From the NCBI GenBank assembly GCA_963678485.1, contig OY782882.1, forward strand, positions 558,001 through 622,000: a stretch of 64,000 nt of DNA. Direction: 5' to 3'. This document shows, piece by piece, positions 42,601-51,381 of the stretch (positions are counted from its first letter, which is position 1; every line of letters begins with the position of its first letter). The notes beneath the pieces were generated by a model. The model worked only from the letters and a program-made list of their open reading frames with translations, made no database searches and was not told where the DNA came from. The position numbers were made by a program, and so were the translations under genes. Source of the stretch: CALGYY01 sp963678485. GTDB taxonomy: Bacteria > Bacteroidota > Bacteroidia > Bacteroidales > CAIWKO01.

Positions 42601-44477
42601 TTACCGACCGCAGCAAACCATTGATTGCCGGAGCAATGGATGGAAGTAAAACAGGGAAATTCTACGGCGATCCCTATGGTCAATACGTTGCAACACTTAT
42701 TACTGTAGGAATGCAAAAGAATATTGATTTCAGTGTTGCCGCATCACAGCTCTCAAAAGAGGCGATGCATCTGGCAATGTACGGCTGTGGCGACGAACTG
42801 TTTGCGGTGGAATGGAAATACAAACGCGGCAATACCGAAGGCGTGCATCAGCTCAAACGCGATTGGCCCGGCTTTACAGGATTAGTGCAAGAAGAATACG
42901 ATCGCAAACATGCAGATGCTAGAGGAGAAGCAATGCTCGATCTGATGAAAAAAGAGAGATGTCCGCTTTGTAAAGGATACCGTCTTAAACAAGAGGTATT
43001 GAAATTTACTATTGGCGGGATGCACATTGGAGCGCTTACCGCGCTTAGCGCTGAAGATGCCTTGCAATGGTTCTCACATGATTTTATGTCGCTCTTTACT
43101 GATCCGCTTGAAACACTTACCGCTGCTAAACTTCAAGACAATATTAACAGTCGATTGGAGGCACTGTGTAAAGCAGGATTGGGTTATCTTAGTACCGATC
43201 GGGCGGTGTACACCTTATCAGGCGGTGAATACCAACGTTTACAACTTGCAGGACTGGTGCGGTCACCGTTAACCGGCACCTTATATATATTGGATGAACC
43301 CTCCTTCGGATTACATCCAAAAGACATAGCTCGCATCGCATCATTAATAGCAGATTTGCGAGCTCACGGAAATACAGTCGTTATTGTTGATCACGCAAAG
43401 CAACTGCTTGCACAGGCCGACCATCTAGCAATACTTGGTCCCGGTGCTGGCGAAGCAGGTGGACAGCTAGTTGCAGAAGGAAAACCTGCGCCCCTGCTTT
43501 CGCAATACTACAACGATGAAAAACAGCAAACCTTTGCAGGAAACGCCCATCAAGGCTTACACATCGAAGGTGCTTTCGCAAACAATTTAAAGAATGTTTC
43601 ACTTGATATCCCTGCTGGCTGGTTTACTGTACTGACGGGCGTTAGCGGAAGCGGCAAATCAAGCCTGTTACATCATGTGATTTACGAAAGCTTTATGGCT
43701 CATGCCGCGCGCAATTGCGAGGTTTTCAGTGGAAGTGAGCATTTTAGTGGCTGTCTGTTTGTTGAACAATCGGTACCGCTTTCCACGCATAGTGCCACAA
43801 TCAGTAGCTATCTTGAAATTAATGGAGTGCTGCAAAAACTATTTGCTGCTTCACCCGAAAGTAATAATCTCTCGCTTAAAGCCTCTCATTTCTCGCGACA
43901 GACGCAGGATGGAAAATGTCCCTTATGCGAAGGCAGTGGTGAGATTGTCACGGTGCTTGATTTTTTACCCGATGTAAGCGTAGCCTGTGACCAGTGCAAT
44001 GGCAGCGGATGGAACACCACTTCCTTAAAAGTTAAGCTGGGACAATATAATATCGCTGAAGTTGAACAGCTTGATTTTTCTCGCTTACATGATTTTTTGG
44101 CAACACAATTACCTGCAAAAAAGCTAGAGGAACTGAAACTTCTTTTCAACTATGTAGCGCAGACAGGTCTTTCACATCTTTCCGCTTCACGCTTTCTAAA
44201 AACCTTGTCCGGCGGGGAATTGCAACGATTAAAGCTGGTGCGCGGACTCATCAGTAATCGCGGAAGCAATCAACTTATTATCCTCGACGAACCTGGTGCT
44301 GGTCTCGATCCCCACGATATTCTCAAACTCAAAGATCTTTTTTCAGGACTACTTGCTCAGGGACATAGTATTCTTTGTGCGACGCATGATGAAATTTTGG
44401 CATCATCAGCAAACTGCATAATCGAACTTGGCCCTGGAGGAGGAAAGAATGGGGGAAGAATTGTGAGTAATGATTAG
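39690..44477 (+). CDS. Double-length UvrA-like ATPase with four ABC modules
   Basis: A 1595-residue protein made of two UvrA-like halves. Walker A GxSGSGKS/TS occurs at residues 32, 512, 844 and 1317 (lysines 38, 518, 850, 1323). ABC signatures are NGGEAGR (360, degenerate), LSGGEAQR (688), LSGGEYQR (1176) and LSGGELQR (1506); Walker B DEP at 385, 715, 1202 and 1533. CxxC x19 CxxC zinc modules follow the second and fourth Walker A (598/621 and 1410/1433). The first and third modules have only ~102 residues between Walker lysine and the first CxxC (140, 953), too few for the UvrB-binding domain. It is thus a fusion of two UvrA2-like proteins, able to form a UvrA-dimer-like unit in one chain, and is unlikely to load UvrB. 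Confidence 0.9.
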   Translation: MSACIRIRNAHENNLQHLTLDIPHYKLIVVCGVSGSGKSSLIADVLQQEGHRLFVENFLGGHTHHTGSISRPKADSIEGLFPVIAVNQQNLVRNSRSTIGTLTGIYDYLRLLFARLGTSEHPDIHIHRSLFSFNLPAGYCPHCKGVGLEDHIDTATLIGDENKTIREGAIVLTTPNNYIIYSQVTMEELDKVCRAEGFHVDIPWKDLTEDQKNIVFYGSEKIKILFGKHPLESRLKWTGITAKPREEGFYKGMVPVMEEILKRDRNPNILKYSKTQKCSYCNGNKLNNDALSVRLWGKSICEFSAMDFVAMQQYFSTIELEESDKTIASPIIDVMLKRLQTLLQLGLGHLNCDRESPTVNGGEAGRLRLASYAASDLRNVLYILDEPSAGLHPTEHGHLMQVLRSLVDKGNTVIIADHDEQSLREADWIIEIGPYAGIHGGKIIYNGDASEFFNTNIPESQTKKYLIEQPKTAVIPALQKEEQCWSPSALNKHNIQNLIPSFKLSAINVVTGLSGSGKTSLAEALFEECQLSHVKTSLPFRKVITMDSSPIGRTPRSNPATYTGLGDLIRDLLASTAEAKARAYKKGRFSFAVPGGRCEACGGAGVQQIGMHFLGNVDVVCESCNGKRFLDDTLEVKYKGKNIFDILELSMEEAHQFFSESPKIQVFTSILCDLGLGYMKLGQPSTGLSGGEAQRVKLATELARATSNNTLYILDEPANGLHNFDINVLVNALRKLAQRGHTLVCTENDPCFVLQADHIIDLGPGSGTHGGQIVFSGTATELINVQDSATARGLRDAINSKSFTTYNSNHADHSQAIVLNGVSTNNLKKINICFPENQITAVCGLSGSGKSSLVYGSLYAECHRLFLESNSAYLRQFTSMPGGAKVESSQGLMPVIALRKKNAVRNPRSIIAGSSGLYELYRLLFSRLGKDFIDHSVAPLSTAFSFNREEGACPKCSGMGTLTVCDPDKLITDRSKPLIAGAMDGSKTGKFYGDPYGQYVATLITVGMQKNIDFSVAASQLSKEAMHLAMYGCGDELFAVEWKYKRGNTEGVHQLKRDWPGFTGLVQEEYDRKHADARGEAMLDLMKKERCPLCKGYRLKQEVLKFTIGGMHIGALTALSAEDALQWFSHDFMSLFTDPLETLTAAKLQDNINSRLEALCKAGLGYLSTDRAVYTLSGGEYQRLQLAGLVRSPLTGTLYILDEPSFGLHPKDIARIASLIADLRAHGNTVVIVDHAKQLLAQADHLAILGPGAGEAGGQLVAEGKPAPLLSQYYNDEKQQTFAGNAHQGLHIEGAFANNLKNVSLDIPAGWFTVLTGVSGSGKSSLLHHVIYESFMAHAARNCEVFSGSEHFSGCLFVEQSVPLSTHSATISSYLEINGVLQKLFAASPESNNLSLKASHFSRQTQDGKCPLCEGSGEIVTVLDFLPDVSVACDQCNGSGWNTTSLKVKLGQYNIAEVEQLDFSRLHDFLATQLPAKKLEELKLLFNYVAQTGLSHLSASRFLKTLSGGELQRLKLVRGLISNRGSNQLIILDEPGAGLDPHDILKLKDLFSGLLAQGHSILCATHDEILASSANCIIELGPGGGKNGGRIVSND

Positions 44478-44687
44478 TTTTAATAATAGCGCTAATGAGT
44501 TTATGGATTTTTTTAAATAGAATTTTGAGAATCAGAAAAGCCCCGTCTGACCAATGTCTGTCGTACATAGAGATAAGAGATTAGAAATCAAAGAGCGATA
44601 CACATATGGCAATAAATTCAATCATGGCGCACCATGCAATAGGCATTATAATTGTAATGCGCCGTCAAATCCCAAAATCATACGCTT

Positions 44688-45701
44688 ATGAAACGGAATA
44701 CCCTACTATCCCTGATGTTTATTGCGCTCATTTTTTCAGGATGCAATAAATATGGCTTTGTCAGTCTGAATTACCCGGTTAGTCCGGCAGTGGTGATGCC
44801 AGAGAAAGTAAAGACTATAGCGATTATCAACCGATCGCTGACCAAAGACACCGACAAAAAAAACAAGATCATTGAATCCATCGTCTCGAGCGAGGTTGCA
44901 GGCTCCGACCGTATTGCATCGGATGAGTGCCTGAAAGCCGTGTTTGACGGACTTAATGGATATAGAGGAATAAGCATTGTTATTCCTCACACAACACGCT
45001 GGTTTGGAAGCGGCACCGGCGAAACTCCTGATTTGCTTGACTGGAAACTGGTTCAGGACATCTGTGACTCAAACAATGCGAGTGCATTACTAGTGCTTGA
45101 ATCCTTCGACTCCAATTCCGATTTACTGGTTTCTACTGTTGCGCATACGGTTGGCACCATTATCACCGGAGGAACGCCAGAGCCATCGGTACCCAATCAA
45201 ATAAAAATGAATGTTGTTGCATTTTGGCGTTTGTATGACCCATCTACCAAAACAATCATTGACCAGTACCGAAGCACAAATTATCTGACCTTTAATGGAA
45301 CAGGTACTGATTTAATCATCCCGCCCCCCGAGGCTTTACCGAATACCGCATATGCTGCGGGACAGGAATACATCAGTCGCTTCTTACCAACGTATTATAC
45401 AGTGCGCAGGGATTTATATAAAAAGGGCAAAGGATCCAGCAAACAAGCCTTCAAGGCGGCCTTCAGAAGTGCGGAAGTAGCCAATTGGCAAGGCGCCATT
45501 GATGCATGGGCAGCCATTGCGAAAAACAGCAGCCGTAAGAATGCAGGACGTGCCAGTTTGAACATCGCAGTAGGTTATGAAGTCCTTGGAAACACTGATC
45601 TTGCCTTGCAGTGGGCAACAAGTTCTTACGAGCAATACAATGACAAGCTTGGAAGGGAATACTCCAAAATCCTCCTTGCACGCAAGAATCTGGGATATTA
45701 A
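44688..45701 (+). CDS. Lipoprotein of a Bacteroidetes DUF6340-like family
   Basis: A 337-residue lipoprotein. The signal peptide ends in the lipobox FSGC with C19 as the lipidated residue. The N-terminal half begins VMPEKVKTIAIINRS, as in Bacteroidetes DUF6340 proteins, and the C-terminal ~100 residues (GAIDAWAAIAKNSSRKNAGRASLNIAVGYEVLG) look like two TPR-type helical hairpins, so it may bind a partner protein at the membrane. The family name is from memory and not verified. It is followed by a strong terminator. Confidence 0.75.
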   Translation: MKRNTLLSLMFIALIFSGCNKYGFVSLNYPVSPAVVMPEKVKTIAIINRSLTKDTDKKNKIIESIVSSEVAGSDRIASDECLKAVFDGLNGYRGISIVIPHTTRWFGSGTGETPDLLDWKLVQDICDSNNASALLVLESFDSNSDLLVSTVAHTVGTIITGGTPEPSVPNQIKMNVVAFWRLYDPSTKTIIDQYRSTNYLTFNGTGTDLIIPPPEALPNTAYAAGQEYISRFLPTYYTVRRDLYKKGKGSSKQAFKAAFRSAEVANWQGAIDAWAAIAKNSSRKNAGRASLNIAVGYEVLGNTDLALQWATSSYEQYNDKLGREYSKILLARKNLGY

Positions 45702-45731
45702 TATCACGGATTATTATTTTTCTTTATCCTG

Positions 45732-45765
45732 CGAGTGTGATACGAAAGTATCGCACTCGTTGTCT
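45732..45765 (+). terminator. Rho-independent terminator with GAAA tetraloop
   Basis: A 12 bp stem CGAGTGTGATAC/GTATCGCACTCG (one G-T pair) with loop GAAA, followed by TTGTCTTTTA, 30 bases after the lipoprotein stop. Confidence 0.8.
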
Positions 45766-45832
45766 TTTATAGAAATAAAGATGTATTTTACATAGAAATA
45801 TTTAATGAATTAATTCTTTAGTTATATTTGTT

Positions 45833-45840
45833 GATTGGAA
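45833..45840 (+). promoter_or_regulatory. -7 promoter element TATATTTG
   Basis: Exact TAnnTTTG; the next gene starts at 45910, giving a leader of about 63 bases. Confidence 0.5.
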
Positions 45841-45909
45841 CTATGTACATTCTTAATGCAATAATATAATGATAAGCAGATACAAGATAAATGAGATAAT
45901 CTCAACAAA

Positions 45910-46704
45910 ATGAAAATCAATAACACCATCGGGATGGTAAAAAGCAAGAGACTGAAGTTAACCTTCCTTCAGACCCTGACTCATTATGGAGTTGTTCTTT
46001 TTTTGTTACCTGTCATTTTGTTTATTGGATGGAGTATAATTGAATCCTGTATTACAACAACTCCAAAAGGAGCTCATTCTACCAGCGAATTGATTATTTC
46101 ATCCATTCCATTTATTATTGCATCCGTGCTTTTTGCTATTTTACAATTTCGAAGATTATATTTTAAGGAGTATATCGTAACATATACCGATGAACAATTC
46201 CAGGAAGCAGTTTCAAGAACTGTAAAAGAGTTAGAGTGGATAATTGCAAACAATAATAAGACCTTCTTTAGAGCTTACAGACCCAATAACTGGACAGGAA
46301 GTTGGGGCGAAATGATAACCATCATTAAGGTCAACGATTGCCTGCTAATCAACAGCATTTGCGACCCCGAAAAACCAAGTTCTATTACTTCTTATGGATG
46401 GAATCGAAGAAATATAAAAGCCTTTCTCTCAAATTTATCAGATGTTTTAAATAACAAGCCAGCAGTAGCAAAAAGTGAAAAAGTTATCAAAGAGTGGAGT
46501 ATAAAGAATACTTTATTCCGATTGCTGACTTATCCACTATGCTTTTTTCTTATAGCATTAAGTATATATATGATAGTTATTTCAGCTTCCTTTAAATCGA
46601 TGATTTATGGTCTTATAATAATGTCTATTGCGATTACCTATTTGTATACAGATATAAAAGTTCTAATAACTCGAAAACAGAAGTCAAATAAATCTCAATG
46701 CTAA
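45910..46704 (+). CDS. Membrane protein, unknown function
   Basis: A 264-residue protein with four hydrophobic segments: two near the N-terminus (about 30-50 and 65-83) and two near the C-terminus (about 206-226 and 229-248). Between them lies a soluble domain of ~120 residues containing AYRPNNWTGSWGEMITIIKV and a YGWNRRNIKAF motif. I do not recognise the family. It has its own promoter and no obvious partner. Confidence 0.6.
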   Translation: MKINNTIGMVKSKRLKLTFLQTLTHYGVVLFLLPVILFIGWSIIESCITTTPKGAHSTSELIISSIPFIIASVLFAILQFRRLYFKEYIVTYTDEQFQEAVSRTVKELEWIIANNNKTFFRAYRPNNWTGSWGEMITIIKVNDCLLINSICDPEKPSSITSYGWNRRNIKAFLSNLSDVLNNKPAVAKSEKVIKEWSIKNTLFRLLTYPLCFFLIALSIYMIVISASFKSMIYGLIIMSIAITYLYTDIKVLITRKQKSNKSQC

Positions 46705-46973
46705 CCTAATCCAACAAAGTCAAAGGTTGTCAATAACATAATCCATTTGATGATATAGTTCTTATCAAACGCATGATTCGTAATCTTGCCCTTGCAGGAA
46801 CCAGAGAAGCAAATTCATTTTTTTCAAAAAGCAGCAGATATGAAGAATCGTATTCGAATAATAATATTTCACTTTACATGAAATGGTGTACAAAGCAGAT
46901 ATAAATCATTTCCATTTAGCTTTAACTAAAAGGCATTGAAGATCGTAAGCCACAATAACCGGAGGGTGTTACA

Positions 46974-48362
46974 GTGAAGATAGGACTTATTTTCCCCAAC
47001 AAAGACAGGAAAGATAAAACGGTGCATCTAGGCTTAGGATACCTGGCATCATACGCTAGAAGTATGCATGATGATCTTGATATTTCAATTCTTGATACTA
47101 GAGTTGCAACAAAAAAAGAAACAAAGGAATTCTATGATAAAAACTAAGATTTACTAGGGATTACGGTGCTCTCCCCTGTTTATTACGAAGTAATTCGCAT
47201 TTTTAATACCATTAGAGAAACAAAAAAAGAAACAAAAATATGTTTGGGTGGGCCATACGTTACAACACTCATGGAAGAAATATTTAGTCTGACTCCAGCA
47301 GATTATGCGGTATATGGCGAAGGGGAACATACATTTTCGGATTTGATTTTCCACTTAAGAGGAGAACTACCCATTTCTGCAATTGATGGAATCATGTATA
47401 AGTCATCATCGGGCTGCATAACAACGAACCCTCCAAGAAAACAAATTCATAATTTAGACAATCTTCCTTTTCCTGCATATGATTTATTCCACATGGACAG
47501 GTATCCACTTCATCGTATCGCCACAAGCAGAGGTTGTCCGTACAAATGTTCCTTTTGCAATTCAACGTCAATCTGGGATAACCATTGGAGAAAACGAAGT
47601 GCAGAAAATGTTATAGATGAAATAGAATTCATTATAAAAAAATACAAGAAGAAAACATTTAGTTTCAATGACAACAGCTTTAATATTGATATTAACCGGG
47701 TACACTTATTTTGTGATCTAATAATAGAAAGAGACATTAATATTCTATGGTCAACGCCGGTCAGGGTTGAGAATATAAGCATTGAGTTGGCTCAAAAAAT
47801 GAAAAGTTCAGGGTGTTATAATGTGGGCATTGGAATAGAATCAGCCAACAATGGACTATTGGATCGAATTGGAAAGAAAATCAGTATTGCAAAAATATCT
47901 GAAAGCATTCATATTTTCAAAGAAGCAGGTATAGAGGTCCTTGGACAATTTGTTATTGGAAGTCCCGGCGAAACCCTGGAAACAGTAAAAGAGTCGCTAG
48001 CATTTGCAAAGCAGTCTGAATTAGATTTTGTGATGTTTTACTCCGTTTTACCTTTTAAGGGAACGCCCCAATGGGAATATGTAAAAACTGAAGGTGCGTT
48101 TTTCTCGGAAACGATACACGATTACCATTCGGTGAAACCAAGAGTGGTATTTGAAACTTCGGAGTTTTCGCTACAGGATAGAATTACCGCAATAAATCTG
48201 GCCACCGAAGCAGGTTATTATTGCGATACGAATGATAAAAGTGTTATTTTTGATATCTGCAGAGAATTCGTAAAAAAAATTCAAAACCATCTTCCTTCTT
48301 CTATAAGTAACAATCTGTATTTGCTGATAAAAAATATTTATAGAAAGAATTTGCGAAATTAA
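46974..48362 (+). pseudogene. B12-binding radical SAM protein interrupted by an in-frame stop
   Basis: Starting at a GTG preceded by GGAGGG, the frame encodes KIGLIFPNKDRKDKTVHLGLGYLAS, the first part of a cobalamin-binding domain, up to an in-frame TAA at 47145-47147. The same frame then continues with DLLGITVLSPVYYEV, completes the B12-type Rossmann fold (CLGGPYVTTL), and runs through a radical SAM domain with CPYKCSFC (cysteines encoded at 47535, 47547 and 47556), SANNGLLDRIGKKIS and GQFVIGSPGET. Without the stop it would be 462 residues, the usual length for this class (hopanoid/fatty acid/RiPP-type class B enzymes). No other frameshift is seen, so this is a recent mutation, a readthrough site or a sequencing error. 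The downstream part could re-initiate at GTG 47166. Confidence 0.8.
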
Positions 48363-48403
48363 TTTATGCTAGAAACCAACAATTTGAGCTATTAACGTAC
48401 TTT

Positions 48404-48895
48404 TTGAAAATGATCATCGACAGAAAAAAAATCACCTTAAAAAAAGCCAGTCTTTCTGACATTGAGACACTGATTGAATATAGAATCATCTTTCTTTATG
48501 AGGCTCAAGGCAGACCAGATGAAGCACTCGAATTGAATTTAAGGAAATCGCTGAAGGAATATTTTTCTAAAGCCCTCGAAAGCGACACCTACACTTCCTA
48601 TATTGCCGAGTATGAAGGCAAATGCGTTGGCTTTAGTGGAATGGTGTTTAGAGAGCAACCCGGAAATTTTGAGATTCCTAATGGAAAAACAGGCTATATT
48701 TTGAACATGTTTACACTCAAAGAATATAGAAACAACGGTATTGCCTCTCTCCTTTTTCAGAAACTGATCGATGAAGCAAAGCAACGAAATCTTGACCGAC
48801 TTGAATTGCATGCAACTCTGGATGGCGAACCCATTTACCGGCAATTTGGATTTAACGAACCTCATGATAAAGTATTAGAGTTTATTATTAAGTAG
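48404..48895 (+). CDS. GNAT-family N-acetyltransferase
   Basis: A 163-residue acetyltransferase. The acetyl-CoA pyrophosphate-binding motif is EYRNNGIASLLFQKLIDEA and the domain ends EPIYRQFGFNEPHDKVLEF. It transfers an acetyl group to an amine on an unidentified small molecule or protein. Start could be the first or second ATG (48404 or 48410), two codons apart. It lies 41 bp after the broken radical SAM gene on the same strand, possibly in its transcript. Confidence 0.88.
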   Translation: MKMIIDRKKITLKKASLSDIETLIEYRIIFLYEAQGRPDEALELNLRKSLKEYFSKALESDTYTSYIAEYEGKCVGFSGMVFREQPGNFEIPNGKTGYILNMFTLKEYRNNGIASLLFQKLIDEAKQRNLDRLELHATLDGEPIYRQFGFNEPHDKVLEFIIK

Positions 48896-49004
48896 CCTAT
48901 TGAGGATTTACGGTTTGGGCTTGTCAGCATGACCACATAACTATGGGTTATTCGAGAATTGTATAACAGATGAAATCTTGCACACTTCACATTGTAACTG
49001 GCTT

Positions 49005-49718
49005 ATGAAAACCCTTAGCATTACAGTCTTTATGATATTATTCAGCTATTTATTGTATGGACAAGACAAGGAAATTAATGTCCTTTCTATTGAAAGCTAT
49101 AATAATTGGACAGAGCAATATAAAGATTTATGTGACCAACTTAATATAACGTATCTCCCTAAAGACACTAATAATTTTTGGTTTCGATTTGTAGACAATC
49201 ATCAATTCACTGATTTATGGACCAACGATTTCAAATGCTTCAATGGACTCATTACAACTTCAGCCTATTATTTAAACGCGAAGTCAAAAAGCAATAAAGA
49301 AGGTAGATTATTTTACAGTAAACAAATTATTGATACAGCCAAAGCAAAACAGATTTACAATTTACTCATCCATGATTCTATAATACAAATATTGGTTAAA
49401 AATTATACAGCAAATAAAGATTCATCTTCATCTAGAAGCAGGTATGAAGGCCATAGTTTCCGTTTTGAAATTTCATCTAGGAATTCATTTACAATGATAA
49501 CCTATGAAGAAGATTATCTGCCCGATACATTATCTAAAGACCGCCTAGCAATAAATTCTTTTGTGAAATTATTAAAAACAGAATTATCTCTTGATAAATC
49601 ATATATAGATTTCTTTTCAACCTTACCCTTTGGTACATATAGCGATGAAGGATATTCCGTCATTATTAACACAAGAAAATCTAAACACTTCATTAAAAGG
49701 CACAGTAAAAAACGCTAG
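49005..49718 (+). CDS. Secreted protein, unknown function
   Basis: A 237-residue protein. The start at MKTLSITVFMILFSYLLYGQ gives a proper signal peptide with cleavage near the QD junction; the longer frame from 48978 would place charged and polar residues ahead of it. The mature part is rich in Ser, Asn, Lys and Tyr without cysteine pairs or repeats, and has the basic ending KHFIKRHSKKR. No family is recognised. Confidence 0.55.
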   Translation: MKTLSITVFMILFSYLLYGQDKEINVLSIESYNNWTEQYKDLCDQLNITYLPKDTNNFWFRFVDNHQFTDLWTNDFKCFNGLITTSAYYLNAKSKSNKEGRLFYSKQIIDTAKAKQIYNLLIHDSIIQILVKNYTANKDSSSSRSRYEGHSFRFEISSRNSFTMITYEEDYLPDTLSKDRLAINSFVKLLKTELSLDKSYIDFFSTLPFGTYSDEGYSVIINTRKSKHFIKRHSKKR

Positions 49719-49915
49719 AAAATATTGCTTATGCATGCTCCTAGGAAACATATTAGACTCATCTTATAAAGATTTGCCGCATCTCAATTATTATCAATTT
49801 ACGTAAACAAACATACCTTTATTCAGTAAAGCATATAAACACGAGCATTCACAATAAGTCGTGTGAATCAGAAAAATTAATTAATACATTTTATTCACCC
49901 AAAAACATTTTTATC

Positions 49916-50299
49916 ATGTCAGCTTACATCAAAACTCCCGACGAATTCGGAACAAGTGTGTACTACATCAACAATGAACAAATTCGCAAAGACGACGAAT
50001 TCGGAGAAGTCCTATATTGCCTTAGCGGTAATTACATTAAAGAACAAGATGAATTCGGCTCGAATGTGCTTTACATTAGCGACAATCGGATTCGCAGTAA
50101 CGACGAGTTTGGCGAATATGTTTACTACATAAACGAAGGACGAGTTAAGCAACCGGATGAATTTGGAGAGCAGGTTTTTCATATCTCGGGCGACCGTATC
50201 CAGATAGGAAATGAATTTGGTGATTACCTTTATTATATCAATGGCGAAATAAGCGAACGCGAATTATATTTATTGATAGCAATCCAATCCCTGAAGTAG
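49916..50299 (+). CDS. Six-copy DEFG-repeat protein
   Basis: A 127-residue protein made almost entirely of six tandem 18-residue repeats with consensus DEFGxxVYYIxxxxIRxx (DEFGTSVYYINNEQIRKD, DEFGEVLYCLSGNYIKEQ, DEFGSNVLYISDNRIRSN and so on; the last starts NEFG). The alternation of acidic/glycine turn and aromatic strand suggests a small beta-solenoid or beta-propeller. There is no signal peptide and no other domain. I do not recognise the repeat. A near-consensus TACCTTTA lies about 100 bases upstream. A short C-terminal helix (ERELYLLIAIQSLK) caps the array. Confidence 0.7.
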   Translation: MSAYIKTPDEFGTSVYYINNEQIRKDDEFGEVLYCLSGNYIKEQDEFGSNVLYISDNRIRSNDEFGEYVYYINEGRVKQPDEFGEQVFHISGDRIQIGNEFGDYLYYINGEISERELYLLIAIQSLK

Positions 50300-50610
50300 A
50301 GGCGTTGATTGGATAAACGATCGATTTAGTTCCAAGAACACTCAATTCTGTAAAGGCTTTCACAAGAAAGTGCTTTATAGAAATGGGTGTTCTTTGTATT
50401 GATGAAAATCTATAAATTACTAATATTTTACATCTATTAAAAACTAATAGATGTCCTCATAACTCTAATAACCTTCTCAACCTTAATAACGCTGTAACCC
50501 TTAAAAAAAAGTCAACATCCCAAAAAGCAAACACAAAACTTAGCATCGACACAAATTTGTTATCTTTATACACAAATAACGACTAGAATAATGGGCAAAC
50601 ACAAATCAAC
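50300..50610. other. AT-rich intergenic region
   Basis: A 9 bp inverted repeat CATCTATTA/TAATAGATG (50431-50453) has no T-run after it. A near-consensus TATCTTTA lies near 50562, ahead of the methyltransferase gene at 50611. No gene is supported. Confidence 0.4.
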
Positions 50611-51243
50611 ATGAATAACAGACAACATAAAGAACGGAAATTCTGGGACAAGTTTGCGGGCAATTATGACAAATTCATAAAGAAGACCGTTGATAAAACC
50701 TATCAAAGTGTACTCTCAAATATTGAATCTGAACTTGAAATATCTAACACAGTACTTGAGATTGGAACAGGTACAGGGATTATTTCATTTGCGATCTGTT
50801 CAAAGGTTGCATCGATTGTTGCCACAGACATCTCACCTGCGATGCTTAAGATTGCAACACAAAAGCAAGAAGAAACAAACATCAGAAATATAGATTTTCA
50901 AATTCAAGATTCTTACCAGCTGACATTTCCGGATAACACCTTTGATGTTGTAATTGCATCGAATCTATTGCACCTGCTGTACGAACCTGAGAAACCAATC
51001 TCAGAGGTAAAACGAGTACTGAAAGATAACGGGATATTTATTGCTCCTACTTTTTGTGCGGGAGAAAACGTAAAAAGCAAGATGATTGCGAATATTGCTG
51101 GTTTTTTCAGTGGATTCAGAATTGTGAACAAATGGACTATTAATGATTATAAAAAAATATTGACCACGAATGGCTTCAGTATAAACAAAGCAATCAGAAT
51201 TGACGGTAGGTTCCCCATGGCGTATGTTGTATCAAAGAAATAA
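50611..51243 (+). CDS. Class I SAM-dependent methyltransferase
   Basis: A 210-residue UbiE/COQ5-like methyltransferase. Motif I is VLEIGTGTGIISFAI, motif II IVATDISPAMLKIA, then PDNTFDVVIASNLLHLL and VKRVLKDNGIFIAPTF. The substrate is unknown; the short C-terminal part (WTINDYKKILTTNGFSI) is typical of small-molecule methyltransferases. It is a single gene and not obviously linked to the other two methyltransferase genes of the window (31898 and 60621), which are different in sequence. Confidence 0.85.
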   Translation: MNNRQHKERKFWDKFAGNYDKFIKKTVDKTYQSVLSNIESELEISNTVLEIGTGTGIISFAICSKVASIVATDISPAMLKIATQKQEETNIRNIDFQIQDSYQLTFPDNTFDVVIASNLLHLLYEPEKPISEVKRVLKDNGIFIAPTFCAGENVKSKMIANIAGFFSGFRIVNKWTINDYKKILTTNGFSINKAIRIDGRFPMAYVVSKK

Positions 51244-51381
51244 AAACTACTACTTTTCGTTCTCTTCCTCACGTATCTCAAGTTATATCTTGTGCGATAA
51301 TTTACAAAAACAATAGTTCTTTTGCATTGCCATATTTCAATAACTACAAAGCAGTTTGTATATAATTTTATCCCTTAAAAT

